From assembly GCF_040518285.1 (NCBI RefSeq), contig NZ_CP155449.1, forward strand, positions 1,426,001 to 1,490,000: a stretch of 64,000 nucleotides of DNA, written 5' to 3'. Within the stretch, counting starts at the first letter, position 1. Each line of letters opens with the position of its first letter. The notes beneath the pieces were generated by a model. That model searched no databases and was not told the origin of the DNA. It saw only the letters and a list, made by a program, of their open reading frames with translations. This DNA is from Knoellia sp. S7-12 (lineage in GTDB: Bacteria > Actinomycetota > Actinomycetes > Actinomycetales > Dermatophilaceae). Position numbers and translations under genes: made by a program. This document shows, in pieces, positions 37,910 to 46,387 of this stretch.

Positions 37910-39133
37910 TCACCCTGCCTGACGACTCGGAGCAAGGAGTGCCGGGTCGGCAACTCGGCCCACGACGATGACGGCGGGAGCCCGCACCCCGGCATCCAGG
38001 GCGACGCCAACGATCTCACCCAAGGTGGCAGTCGTCACTCGCTGGCGGGCGGTCGTGGCGTCCTCGATGATCGCGACGGGCAAGTCATCCGGCGCATCAT
38101 GAGCGACGAGGTCGCGCACATGGTCGGCGAGCAGCCTCACTCCCATGAGGACGACGAGGGTCGCCGTCTCGGTGGCCGCCGCCGACAGCGCGTGGGTGTT
38201 GATCGGCTCGTGGCCGTGCACGATGTGCACGGCTCCGACCGTTCCACGGTGGGTGAGGGGTATGCCGGCCGCTCCAGGAGCGCTGAGCGCTGAACTCACG
38301 CCGGGGACGACTTCGACGGCGATCCCCGCCTCACGGCACGCGATGACCTCTTCGCCGCCGCGGCCATAGACGAACGGGTCGCCACCCTTGAGGCGCACGA
38401 CGGTGCGCCCCCGTTGGGCCTGCTCGACAAGGATCCGGTTGATCTCGCTCTGGGGGATCGGGTGGTGACCGGGGCTCTTGCCGACGTCGATGATCTCGAC
38501 ATTGATCGGGAGGGTCCGCAGCAGCTCGACCGGGCCCAACCGATCGGTGACGACGACGTCGGCCTCCGCGAGGGCTCGCCGCCCACGGACCGTGATGAGG
38601 TCGGTCGCGCCGGGTCCGCCGCCGACGAGGATGACCCGCCCGGCCCGGCCGGGGTGCGTGCGCCGGGCGCGCAGGTCGAGGTCGGCGCCCTCGAGGTGCA
38701 CGGCCAGGGCATTGCGGACGGAGACCACCCGAGCCGGGTCAGGGCGTCCGACTGAGACCACGCCGACCCGCACTCCGGCATGGTCGGTGACAGCGGCGTT
38801 GCGAGCCGTCCCGTGCTCGGACGCGCCCGCGCAGACGCTGAAGATCCGAGAGACGGTGGCCCGCTCGCAGAGGCTGCGGTCGACGGAGAGATCGCCGGTT
38901 GCGGCGACGACGAACCACGTACCGTCCACGTCAGCGAGCGCGACCTCGCGCTGGCTCCACGTCACGCTCACCTCGTCGACCAGATCGAGCATGGCCTCGC
39001 AGACGATCGGGGTGACGACGTGGACGAGGGCTCCGTCCGCAACCAGAGCAGCCGCTTTCGTTGCTGCCACGGGCCCTCCTCCAGCCACGAGCACAGGCCG
39101 CCCCACGAGGTCGACTCCGAGCAGGGTGGTCAT
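37910..39133 (-). CDS. cysG: Siroheme synthase: precorrin-2 dehydrogenase/uroporphyrinogen-III methyltransferase fusion
   Basis: It makes siroheme, the cofactor of the nitrite reductase in the same operon. The N-terminal 160 residues are the NAD-dependent precorrin-2 dehydrogenase/ferrochelatase part (VLVAGGGPVAATKAAALVAD). From about 170 the SAM-dependent methyltransferase follows, with VGGGPGATDLITVRG and VVRLKGGDPFVYGRGGEE. At 407 residues it is somewhat shorter than E. coli CysG (457), mainly in the first domain. It overlaps nirD by ATGA. Confidence 0.95.
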   Translation of the reverse strand: MTTLLGVDLVGRPVLVAGGGPVAATKAAALVADGALVHVVTPIVCEAMLDLVDEVSVTWSQREVALADVDGTWFVVAATGDLSVDRSLCERATVSRIFSVCAGASEHGTARNAAVTDHAGVRVGVVSVGRPDPARVVSVRNALAVHLEGADLDLRARRTHPGRAGRVILVGGGPGATDLITVRGRRALAEADVVVTDRLGPVELLRTLPINVEIIDVGKSPGHHPIPQSEINRILVEQAQRGRTVVRLKGGDPFVYGRGGEEVIACREAGIAVEVVPGVSSALSAPGAAGIPLTHRGTVGAVHIVHGHEPINTHALSAAATETATLVVLMGVRLLADHVRDLVAHDAPDDLPVAIIEDATTARQRVTTATLGEIVGVALDAGVRAPAVIVVGRVADPALLAPSRQAG

Positions 39134-39528
39134 GTCGTGGTCTCGACATCAGGTTCGGGTCGGGCGATGTGCACGACCCCGTCCCGCACCTGTGTGGGCC
39201 AGGTCCGCAGCGACTGTGGTTCCTGGCCCACGGCATCAAGGCACTCACCGGTGCGCAGGTCAAAGACCTGCTTGTACATTGGGGAGGCGACCGTCGGAGC
39301 GTCCCCACGGGTCCCCACGATCCCGCGGGACATGACGTGGGCGCCAGAGAAGGGATCGAGCTGCTGAACGGCATACACCTCGTCTGCATGCGTGCGGAAG
39401 AGCGCGAGCTGCTCGCCGCCCACAAGCGCGGCGGCGCCCCGTTCCGACTCGAGGTCGTTGAGCATGCAGACCCCGATCCACGATGCGTGGGCGAGCCCAG
39501 CCTCCCCAGTCGCGACGTCGATGGTCAT
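39130..39528 (-). CDS. nirD: Nitrite reductase (NADH) small subunit
   Basis: The 132-residue NirD has the Rieske-like fold (VGGEQLALFRTHADEVYAVQ, DPFSGAHVMSRGIVG) without the cluster ligands, as is normal for NirD of assimilatory NADH nitrite reductases. It overlaps nirB and cysG by four bases each, giving one operon. Confidence 0.95.
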   Translation of the reverse strand: MTIDVATGEAGLAHASWIGVCMLNDLESERGAAALVGGEQLALFRTHADEVYAVQQLDPFSGAHVMSRGIVGTRGDAPTVASPMYKQVFDLRTGECLDAVGQEPQSLRTWPTQVRDGVVHIARPEPDVETTT

Positions 39529-42101
39529 CGGCGAACCTCCAGTGTCGTTCCAGCGATGAGCACACCACTCGTGCGCTCATCTGGTGTGGCCGGGCGTGGT
39601 TGACCCCGTTCGGCCACGTAGGCGAGCGAGTCATCGGCCTGGTCGGGGGCGTTGACGAAGGATCCGAAACGGCGCAGCTTCTCGGGGTCGGCGAGCGCCG
39701 CTGCCCACTCGTCCTCGTAGCCATCGACGTGGGCCACCATCGCCGCGTCGAGGTCCGCAGCGATGCCGAGCGAGTCGTCAAGGACGACTGCTCGGATCGC
39801 CTCGAGGCCACCCTCGTAGTCGTCGACCCACGCCGCCGTGCGCTGGAGCCGGTCCGCCGTGCGGACATAGAACATGAGAAAGCGGTCGATCGACTGGACG
39901 AGCTCTGACGTGTCAAGGTCCTCGGCCAGCAGTTGGGCGTGCTTGGGCGTGAAGCCACCGTTGCCGCCGACATAGAGGTTCCAGCCGTTGTCGGTCGCGA
40001 TGATTCCGACGTCCTTTCCGCGGGCTTCGGCGCACTCTCGCGCACACCCGGAGACACCAAGCTTGATCTTGTGCGGCGAGCGCAGGCCGCGGTAGCGCAG
40101 CTCGAGCGCGATCGCGAGGCCGACGGAGTCCTGTACGCCATAGCGGCACCACGTCGACCCGACGCACGACTTCACCGTCCGGAGCGACTTGCCATAGGCG
40201 TGCCCCGACTCGAAGCCCGCGTCGACCAGTCGCGTCCAGATCTTGGGGAGCTGTTCGATCCGGGCGCCGAACAGGTCGATCCGCTGGCCGCCGGTGATCT
40301 TGGTGTAGAGGCCGAAGTCCTTGGCGACCTCACCGATGACGATGAGTCCCTCGGGCGTGATCTCGCCACCGGGAATGCGCGGGACGACCGAGTAGGAGCC
40401 GTCCTTCTGGAGGTTGGCCATGACGTGATCATTGGTGTCCTGCAGCGTTGCTCGCTCACCCTCGAGGATGTGACCGGTGCCGAGCGAGGCGAGGATCGAG
40501 CCGATGACGGGCTTGCAGATGTCGCAGCCCCGGCCTCGGCCGTGGGCGGCGATGATCTCGCTGAAGGTCGTCAGCTCCTGAACCCGCACGACGTCGAAGA
40601 GCTGGGCCCGGGACAGGTCGAAGTGCTCGCAGAGCGCGTTGCTCACCTCGACGCCGGACTTCTCCAACTCGGTGGTGACGAGCTTCTTGACGAGCGGGAG
40701 GCAGGAGCCGCAGCTCGTGCCGGCCAGGGTGCAGGCCTTCACGCCCGCGAGGTCGGTGCAACCACCCTCCGTCACCGAGCACCGGATGGCGCCCGCGGTG
40801 ACGTTGTTGCAGGAGCAGACCGTCGCGTCCTCCGGCAGGTCGCCTGCCGGCGCGCCTCCCGAACCCTCTGGGAGCAGGTATGCCGCGGGGTCCCCTCCCA
40901 GCTCACGACCCACCATCGGGCGCAGCGCGGCATACGCACTGGCGTCGCCCACGAGGATGCCGCCGCGCAGCGTGCGGGCGTCATCAGACATCACGAGCTT
41001 CTTGTAGACCCCACCGACCGGGTCGGAGATGACGACCTCGAGGCTGCCGGGCTCCTGGGCGAAGGCGTCACCGAAGCTCGCGACATCGACGCCGAGGAGC
41101 TTGAGCTTGGTTGACAGATCGGCGCCCGGGAACGTGCCTTCGCCACCGAGCAGCCGGTCAGCGACGATCTCGGCCATCGTGTAGCCCGGCGCGACGAGGC
41201 CGAGGCAGCGTCCGCCGATGTTGGCGACCTCACCGATGGCCCAGATCGCGGGATCGGCTGTGGCACAGCCGTCGTCGACGATGACACCGCCGCGTTCGCC
41301 GACCTCGAGACCGGTTTCTCTGGCGAGCTCGTCACGGGGCCGGACACCCACGGCGAAGATGACGACGTCCACATCCAGCGCCGGACCTTCGGCGAACTCC
41401 ATCCGGGAGACCGTCCCGCGGTCGCCGACGATCTTGGACGTGGCGGTCGACGTGCGCACCGACACGCCGAGCCCTTCGATGAGTCGCTTGAGCCCTTCGC
41501 CGCCGCCGGCGTCCACCTGGAGCGGCATGAGGCGCGGGGCGAACTCGACGACGGTGGACTCGACTTCGAGTGCCTGGAGCGCACCCGCCGCCTCGAGGCC
41601 GAGCAGACCGCCACCGACGACGGCGCCGCGAACGGGTCGGTCGAGCTCCTCCCGGCGCGTCTCAACATAGGCACGAAGGTCGGCGACGTCGTCGATGGTG
41701 CGATAGACGAACGCCCCCCGGAGGTCCTTGCCCGGGACGGGCGGCACCGCGGCATACGAGCCGGTGGCTAGGACAAGGGCGTCGTAGGGGAGGACTGTGC
41801 CACCGTTGGTGGTGACCGTCCGCGCCTCGCGATCGATGCTGTCCGCTTTGACCCCACGCTTGAGGGTGACGAGGGGGTCGTCCCAGATCTCCTGCCCTCC
41901 GAGGGCGAGCTCCTCGGGGTGTCGACCGGTGAAGTAGGACGTGAGCGCGACGCGGTCGTAGGGTGCGCGCGGCTCCTCACAGAGCAGCGTCACCGCCCAC
42001 TGCCCGGCCTCGTCACGGGAGCGGAGGGCGTCGATGAGTCGTCGCGCGACCATGCCGCCACCGACGACGACGAGCTGTTTGGTGTCCTGTGCCTCAAGCA
42101 T
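39525..42101 (-). CDS. nirB: Nitrite reductase (NADH) large subunit
   Basis: It reduces nitrite to ammonium in the cytosol. The 858 residues contain a FAD/NAD(P)-binding oxidoreductase (VVVGGGMVARRLID), a BFD-type [2Fe-2S] domain with VCSCNNVTAGAI and GTSCGSC (about 428-465), the ferredoxin-like half domain, and the siroheme/[4Fe-4S] domain with CVGSTWCRYG (about 645) and SGCARECAEARG (about 687). It is complete. Two GlnR-type boxes lie 24-61 bases upstream of the ATG. It is followed by nirD, cysG and nnaR. Confidence 0.98.
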   Translation of the reverse strand: MLEAQDTKQLVVVGGGMVARRLIDALRSRDEAGQWAVTLLCEEPRAPYDRVALTSYFTGRHPEELALGGQEIWDDPLVTLKRGVKADSIDREARTVTTNGGTVLPYDALVLATGSYAAVPPVPGKDLRGAFVYRTIDDVADLRAYVETRREELDRPVRGAVVGGGLLGLEAAGALQALEVESTVVEFAPRLMPLQVDAGGGEGLKRLIEGLGVSVRTSTATSKIVGDRGTVSRMEFAEGPALDVDVVIFAVGVRPRDELARETGLEVGERGGVIVDDGCATADPAIWAIGEVANIGGRCLGLVAPGYTMAEIVADRLLGGEGTFPGADLSTKLKLLGVDVASFGDAFAQEPGSLEVVISDPVGGVYKKLVMSDDARTLRGGILVGDASAYAALRPMVGRELGGDPAAYLLPEGSGGAPAGDLPEDATVCSCNNVTAGAIRCSVTEGGCTDLAGVKACTLAGTSCGSCLPLVKKLVTTELEKSGVEVSNALCEHFDLSRAQLFDVVRVQELTTFSEIIAAHGRGRGCDICKPVIGSILASLGTGHILEGERATLQDTNDHVMANLQKDGSYSVVPRIPGGEITPEGLIVIGEVAKDFGLYTKITGGQRIDLFGARIEQLPKIWTRLVDAGFESGHAYGKSLRTVKSCVGSTWCRYGVQDSVGLAIALELRYRGLRSPHKIKLGVSGCARECAEARGKDVGIIATDNGWNLYVGGNGGFTPKHAQLLAEDLDTSELVQSIDRFLMFYVRTADRLQRTAAWVDDYEGGLEAIRAVVLDDSLGIAADLDAAMVAHVDGYEDEWAAALADPEKLRRFGSFVNAPDQADDSLAYVAERGQPRPATPDERTSGVLIAGTTLEVRR

Positions 42102-42124
42102 GGTGATGACGTTATGGACGCGCG

Positions 42125-42162
42125 GTTTCGGGACGGTGGTTCAACTGTTTCCCCTGCGTAAA
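42125..42162 (-). promoter_or_regulatory. Tandem GlnR-type boxes upstream of nirB
   Basis: Read toward nirB, two 16-bp units TTTACGCAGGGGAAAC (42162-42147) and ACCACCGTCCCGAAAC (42140-42125) both fit AC-n9-AC with the GAAAC right half. Their starts are 22 bases apart, two helical turns, which is the classical GlnR a-site/b-site spacing. They imply activation of the nir operon under nitrogen limitation, probably jointly with NnaR. Confidence 0.8.
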
Positions 42163-42446
42163 ACGGTCCTCACACGAAGGCGTCCACCGCGGTGAGGACT
42201 TTGACCTTCGGCGCTTCAGCGCCCCGCGCAGTCCTTGGTCGTGGCCGCGTCGAGTGCTGGCTCTTGGTGCCTTGATCGCGATCTCGTGGATCGCGTTTGC
42301 CGATCTCATTCCGCGAGAGCCGTCCGTCGACGGGAGACCGGCAGTGCCGTCATGCCGGACGCACTCTCTTGCCGATGACCGGACGCGAAGCACGAGGGCC
42401 CGTGAGGTTGCTCCTGCCGGAACTCGGTAATGCCTGTCGTCACCGA
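42163..42446. other. Gene-free left edge of accessory block
   Basis: No convincing gene was found in these 284 bases. A 112-codon leftward frame (42112-42450) runs through the GlnR boxes, is Arg/Ser-rich and was rejected. A degenerate copy of the array repeat lies at 42356-42375. Confidence 0.5.
42356..42375 (+). repeat. Array repeat, degenerate left-most copy
   Basis: CGGACGCACTCTCTTGCCGA aligns without gaps to the array consensus and is closest to the copy at 47948. It may mark the left edge. Confidence 0.45.
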
Positions 42447-43052
42447 TCAAGTCCGAACGAATGTCGCAAGGCTGGTGTAGTCGCCGTGATCTGCGGCACG
42501 TAAGGCCTTGATGTAGTCGGCTCGGACCGCGCTAACAACGCCGAGGTTGGCACCGCCGCCCCAAGAGAACGGGACCCCGCCCGCCGCACGAAGAATCAGG
42601 TCGGTCATGAGCCGTGAGTGCCTCCCGTTTCCGTTGGGGAACGGATGGACGAGGACGAGCTTGTGATGGAACATCACCGCAGCTGCATCGACATCGACAT
42701 CAGAGTCGCTGGCGAACCAGTACTTGGCGTCTTCGACAAGATCACGGACGGCCACGGAGATGCGGATGGGATCGATGCCGATGGACTTCTCTGTTCTGCG
42801 GTAGCTACCTGCCCAGGTCCAAACGCGTCCGAACATGTCCCTGTGTAGGTCTCGGACGGTCTTGTCGTCCAGGAGCCGGTCCAGCCTGTTTCGTCGATCG
42901 AGCCATCTATTGGTGGCGGCCAGGATGTTGTCGGCCTCAACCTCGTTGAGGTCTTCCCGAGTGGTGACCCACGCTTGTCTCAGACCTTCGAGTTCCTCAT
43001 CCTCGAGCGGCGTCGCGCCCGCAGGCTCCTGCCCCCACCCCGCACTGAGCAT
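42447..43052 (-). CDS. Mobile mystery protein B (Fic/DOC domain)
   Basis: The 201-residue protein has the Fic active-site motif HPFPNGNGRHSRL and an upstream FGRVWTWAGSYRR block, as in the 'mobile mystery protein B' family. Fic proteins transfer AMP or other nucleotides to target proteins. It is encoded just downstream of the XRE protein (mobile mystery protein A). This pair is found in many mobile regions and is suspected to be a toxin-antitoxin-like module. Confidence 0.9.
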   Translation of the reverse strand: MLSAGWGQEPAGATPLEDEELEGLRQAWVTTREDLNEVEADNILAATNRWLDRRNRLDRLLDDKTVRDLHRDMFGRVWTWAGSYRRTEKSIGIDPIRISVAVRDLVEDAKYWFASDSDVDVDAAAVMFHHKLVLVHPFPNGNGRHSRLMTDLILRAAGGVPFSWGGGANLGVVSAVRADYIKALRAADHGDYTSLATFVRT

Positions 43053-43139
43053 CGGCGTGCAATCTTCAGACTCGGGCAGCGTGACGAGCGGGCCACTGCA
43101 TGTCGAGGAAGACCAAGACGAAGAAGATCACCAAGATGA

Positions 43140-43643
43140 TCACGACGATGAGGGTGGCGCATTGGTGTCGTCACCCTCGTTCCAGAGGCCTGGTGACTGT
43201 AGGTAGAGATCAGTCATCATTTTCACCCGTGCTTCGAGTTTGGCCCCTCCGAGCGCCTGATCCTCCAGTGCCATCGTGTGCGCAACCCGATTGACGCGCT
43301 GGAGCGCGCGGTGGCGCGCTTGATCGCCGACGATTTCGTGCAGCGGACGGCGCGGCACAAGTGCGTAGACCAAGTCACAATCGAGAGCGTCCGCCGCACG
43401 TGTCAGAGCGTCCAGTCCAATAGTGCCGGCGCGTTCGGATTTCTCCAGACGAGTCAGGCTCGATTGAGAGACACCCATGCGTGTAGCTAGGTCTTCGGCC
43501 CGCATTCCGAGAGCCTCGCGAATGGCGCGGATCCAGCCTCCGAAGGGACGCCTTCCTTGGGCGGGCAACTGGCGCCACGCCTCGAAGCGCTCGTCGAGGG
43601 CGGCGCGGGCGCGGGTCTGGTCGCGCAGTCGGTCAAGACCCAT
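43140..43643 (-). CDS. Mobile mystery protein A (XRE helix-turn-helix)
   Basis: The 167-residue protein contains an XRE-type helix-turn-helix (LATRMGVSQSSLTRLEKSER) after the conserved GWIRAIREALGM, the layout of mobile mystery protein A. It most likely regulates the pair and may neutralise the Fic partner. It precedes the Fic gene by 87 bases. Confidence 0.9.
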   Translation of the reverse strand: MGLDRLRDQTRARAALDERFEAWRQLPAQGRRPFGGWIRAIREALGMRAEDLATRMGVSQSSLTRLEKSERAGTIGLDALTRAADALDCDLVYALVPRRPLHEIVGDQARHRALQRVNRVAHTMALEDQALGGAKLEARVKMMTDLYLQSPGLWNEGDDTNAPPSSS

Positions 43644-43877
43644 GGTCTCCGATCACCGTCCTCATGCGTTCTAGTTCATACAATCCCACCACTTGCATGC
43701 GCCATAATACATCAAACATGGTCTTCGTCATAGCTCCGAGCGCATGGACAACTGGTTGTCTCATGCGGTGTGCTGCCTTTGGAGGTAGTGGGCCCTCGTA
43801 GCGAGCTCGCTCGCTTATGCCGCCTAGCACTTGTCCGACGGGGCGCTACGGAGCGCCGAGACCTCATACTTCGAGAC

Positions 43878-44249
43878 ATGTATCAGCCCTCCCATCGGCA
43901 GCCTTGCGAAGACGCACATCCGGACTTCCGCGATGTCGAGGCGTTCGAGGTGCCCCAACCACTGGGAGGCAAGGACTGGACTGACGGCGAGGGTGTGACT
44001 TGGCGCCGACGGGGCCAGGGCCTCCTGACTCAACGACAGGCCCGCAAGCTGCTGAGCCGATCCGAGGTCCACGTGATGCACACGTATCTCGGAGCTGTGC
44101 ACGAACACCAAGGAACTGATCGAGCCGGCCTCATCTCTGAGGTTGAAGCTTTCTGGGCGGGGGACGCGGCGCCGATGGCTACGTTCGACATGGGCGAGTT
44201 TCGCGACGAGTCTCATCGAGTGATGGTCATGATCGTCGAAGGGTGCTGA
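43878..44249 (+). CDS. Array hypothetical protein
   Basis: The 123-residue acidic protein has no recognised domain (contains EVPQPLGGKDWTDGEGVTW and ARKLLSRSEVHVMHTYLG). The start ATG at 43878 is preferred to 43770 because the upstream extension is low quality. A repeat copy follows five bases after the stop. Confidence 0.6.
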   Translation: MYQPSHRQPCEDAHPDFRDVEAFEVPQPLGGKDWTDGEGVTWRRRGQGLLTQRQARKLLSRSEVHVMHTYLGAVHEHQGTDRAGLISEVEAFWAGDAAPMATFDMGEFRDESHRVMVMIVEGC

Positions 44250-44254
44250 GCCCA

Positions 44255-44274
44255 GAAACGCCCGCTATTGCCGC
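44255..44274 (+). repeat. Array repeat copy
   Basis: GAAACGCCCGCTATTGCCGC, five bases after the preceding stop codon. Confidence 0.8.
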
Positions 44275-44316
44275 AAGGCGTGCGCAGCCTGAGCATCGGA
44301 CAGGGATGATGGGTCT

Positions 44317-44781
44317 GTGAGTAACCATGTCGCGAATCGCTGGCGGTCGTTCAGCCGGTTGCCCGCCGAGCGCGCAGTCACACTCGCGATAGTGGCTTTC
44401 CTCGCCATGGCCTTCACCGTGGGAGCGCTTCTCATGATCGGAGAGGCGGCCGCGAGCGCCCTCACCACCACCCATGGAAAGGGCGTGATTCGTTCCTGTG
44501 TCGGCGAAGACACCCGAGGGGGAGGCTCATGTCTGGTCGACGTAACAGCCCCGACGACCTTGGCTGGCCCGGCTCAGGTGGATCCGGCGGGGCCGTTCGC
44601 TCAGGCCGAGCCCGGGCAGTCCGTGAGCTTGTGGATCGACGATGACGGCTCCGTCGAGGTTGCAGGCTGGCGTGCTTGGGCTGACGCGGTTTCATTGGCT
44701 TTGGTGGCAGTCGTCGTCGTGACCGTGTGCTGGGTTATGTACCGAAACCCGCGTGAGATCGCCGCAGGCCCATCTTCGTGA
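44317..44781 (+). CDS. Array membrane protein with two helices
   Basis: The 154-residue protein has membrane helices at about 20-45 and 120-142 and an extracytoplasmic loop with two cysteines (RSCVGED, GSCLVDV). Topology resembles DUF3592-type proteins, but no family is certain. It starts at GTG 44317. Confidence 0.7.
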   Translation: MSNHVANRWRSFSRLPAERAVTLAIVAFLAMAFTVGALLMIGEAAASALTTTHGKGVIRSCVGEDTRGGGSCLVDVTAPTTLAGPAQVDPAGPFAQAEPGQSVSLWIDDDGSVEVAGWRAWADAVSLALVAVVVVTVCWVMYRNPREIAAGPSS

Positions 44782-44800
44782 CGGCGGACAGTGTCGATAT

Positions 44801-44820
44801 GTGTTTGCCGCTCATGCCGC
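44801..44820 (+). repeat. Array repeat copy
   Basis: GTGTTTGCCGCTCATGCCGC. The right half matches the consensus, the left half is divergent. Confidence 0.65.
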
Positions 44821-45047
44821 GTTGTGCGCGGTTGCGTGTCGTTGGGTGAGGCCATCAAAGTCGGCGATGTTCCGGCTTCACGGCGATTAGTGTGTCGCCC
44901 TATGGGTGCAGGGCGGGAGGCGCGGGCACCGGACGGCATTGGTCTCGCGTTCGGGTGCCTCGGCGTCTGATCTTCGGCATGGTCCCCGCAGCCGTCCTCG
45001 GCGGATGTGCGGGCGCTCACCCAGCAACTAGCTCAGGAGGCAGCCTG

Positions 45048-45488
45048 ATGGAACAGCGCCCAACGCGATTTACCATCCGCCCAGACGACTACCACGTGCC
45101 GTACGCCGGCACGGCCCAGGACGGCCGGAAGTTCTTCCTCAGTGAGGAACTGTTCAGCGACGCCGGCGCTTGGGTCGGCCTCTTTCTGTGGAAGGCCGAT
45201 GGCACGTTTGATGACGTGCGGATCACGCCCGCGGAACGCGACCAGCAGTTGCCACCAGGGCAGGCTGGGCCCGCTCCTGGCCAGAACCACGCAACCGCGC
45301 TGCTCGCCGAGCTCGGCGAGTACCGATTGGAACCAATCACTGTGGAGCCTTTCATCCAAGCCGTCGACGGTGTCGAGTTCGGCTGGCGCGCGGATCAGGC
45401 CGATGACGGGTCGTGCCTTGTCAACATCGAACCGGGCGACTTCATCTGTTACTACGCGCCTTGGGACGGGTACGAGTACGACACCTGA
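45048..45488 (+). CDS. Array hypothetical protein
   Basis: The 146-residue protein has no known domain; it is rich in acidic and aromatic residues (VGLFLWKADGTFDDVRI, GDFICYYAPWDGYEYD). AGGAGG at 45035-45040 sets the ATG at 45048. A longer frame on the opposite strand (45033-45578) is a shadow. Confidence 0.7.
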   Translation: MEQRPTRFTIRPDDYHVPYAGTAQDGRKFFLSEELFSDAGAWVGLFLWKADGTFDDVRITPAERDQQLPPGQAGPAPGQNHATALLAELGEYRLEPITVEPFIQAVDGVEFGWRADQADDGSCLVNIEPGDFICYYAPWDGYEYDT

Positions 45489-45571
45489 TGCAGGACCGCC
45501 TGAGTCAGTCCACAAACGCACAAGAGGATCGTGTGCGCAGCGACCTCTGAGCCTCTCGCTGAACGTGGTCA

Positions 45572-45591
45572 GGAACATCCTCTATTGCCGC
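45572..45591 (+). repeat. Array repeat copy
   Basis: GGAACATCCTCTATTGCCGC. It ends six bases before the stop codon of the convergent gene at 45598. Confidence 0.85.
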
Positions 45592-45597
45592 GTTGCG

Positions 45598-45903
45598 TTA
45601 GTACCTGAACTCCACGAGGCGCTCGAACTCCACAGCGCTGTCGACGCGCTCTGCCGTGGGCCAAGGAGGTCTCTCTGCGCGGCCCGTCCACGTCAGGTGA
45701 ACGAGGAAGGCTGTATCGCCAGCCGCTACCAGCACCTCGTCCTGAGGGGTGGCTTCAGCAACGACCCTCCACGGTTGCCCGTCCAACACATGTCCCGGAC
45801 CGATCTCACGCGCCAGCTCCGCTTCAAGAGCGCCGGCACGGTCAGCCTCTGATCGCAGGTCCACCATTGGATCCACGAAGATGTGCGTCTCTATCCAGGC
45901 CAT
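45598..45903 (-). CDS. Array hypothetical protein
   Basis: The 101-residue leftward protein contains FLVHLTWTGRAERPPWPTAE followed by VEFERLVEFRY, a pattern recalling small proteins of unknown function common in actinobacterial accessory regions. It begins 42 bases from one repeat copy and ends next to another. Confidence 0.7.
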   Translation of the reverse strand: MAWIETHIFVDPMVDLRSEADRAGALEAELAREIGPGHVLDGQPWRVVAEATPQDEVLVAAGDTAFLVHLTWTGRAERPPWPTAERVDSAVEFERLVEFRY

Positions 45904-45945
45904 GACAGAACCGTAGTGACTGCGGACTGTTCGCCAAGACGGTTT

Positions 45946-45965
45946 GAAACGTCCGGAACTGCCGC
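45946..45965 (+). repeat. Array repeat copy
   Basis: GAAACGTCCGGAACTGCCGC. Confidence 0.85.
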
Positions 45966-46021
45966 AGATCGGTCGTGTTCATCAACGGACGTCTTCCCCG
46001 CACACCCTCTACGGTCTGGGT

Positions 46022-46228
46022 ATGTCCCACGAGCGTTTCCTCGCCGCCGCTCAACGAGTGCTCACCGGAGACGATTCGATACGTGCGGCGAACGAGTTGG
46101 AGGGCGTCGTCATTGACGACTACCCAGGGGACGAGCGCGTCGATGAACTCGGCGCGGTCCTAGCGCTCTACTCGCCTGGCCAGGGCACCCCGTATACCGA
46201 CGTGGGTGAACTTCACACCGCCATCTGA
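46022..46228 (+). CDS. Array small hypothetical protein
   Basis: The 68-residue acidic protein begins MSHERFLAAAQRVLTGDDS and ends in VLALYSPGQGTPYTDVGELH. No known function. It occupies one repeat-to-repeat unit by itself. Confidence 0.7.
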   Translation: MSHERFLAAAQRVLTGDDSIRAANELEGVVIDDYPGDERVDELGAVLALYSPGQGTPYTDVGELHTAI

Positions 46229-46264
46229 GAGGCGTCCGTTCGCCTGGAGTACGCGTCGGACAAC

Positions 46265-46284
46265 TAAGCGTCCGGAATTGCCGC
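46265..46284 (+). repeat. Array repeat copy
   Basis: TAAGCGTCCGGAATTGCCGC, 37 bases after the preceding stop. Confidence 0.8.
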
Positions 46285-46387
46285 GAACCGGCCTGCGGTG
46301 CCGAGGGGTGGAACCAACCTCGGCTCCAAGCCTGTTAGCTGCTTCGAGTACGAGCTTTCTACGTTCCCTCGCTCGCCGCGTCGCCCA

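Noticed and set aside
42112..42450. Leftward frame of 112 codons upstream of nirB
   Set aside because: It runs through the GlnR boxes and has Arg/Ser-rich shadow composition.
43066..43143. 25-codon hydrophobic frame between the two mobile mystery genes
   Set aside because: It could be a single membrane helix, but the GTG start lacks a ribosome site and it overlaps the end of the XRE gene; too short to support.
43651..43670. Possible further array repeat
   Set aside because: GATCACCGTCCTCATGCGTT resembles the consensus only with a gap and lies at the start of the XRE gene.
45033..45578. Leftward frame of 181 codons
   Set aside because: Antisense to the gene at 45048-45488, which has a strong AGGAGG site and better composition; the leftward frame would also read through a repeat copy.
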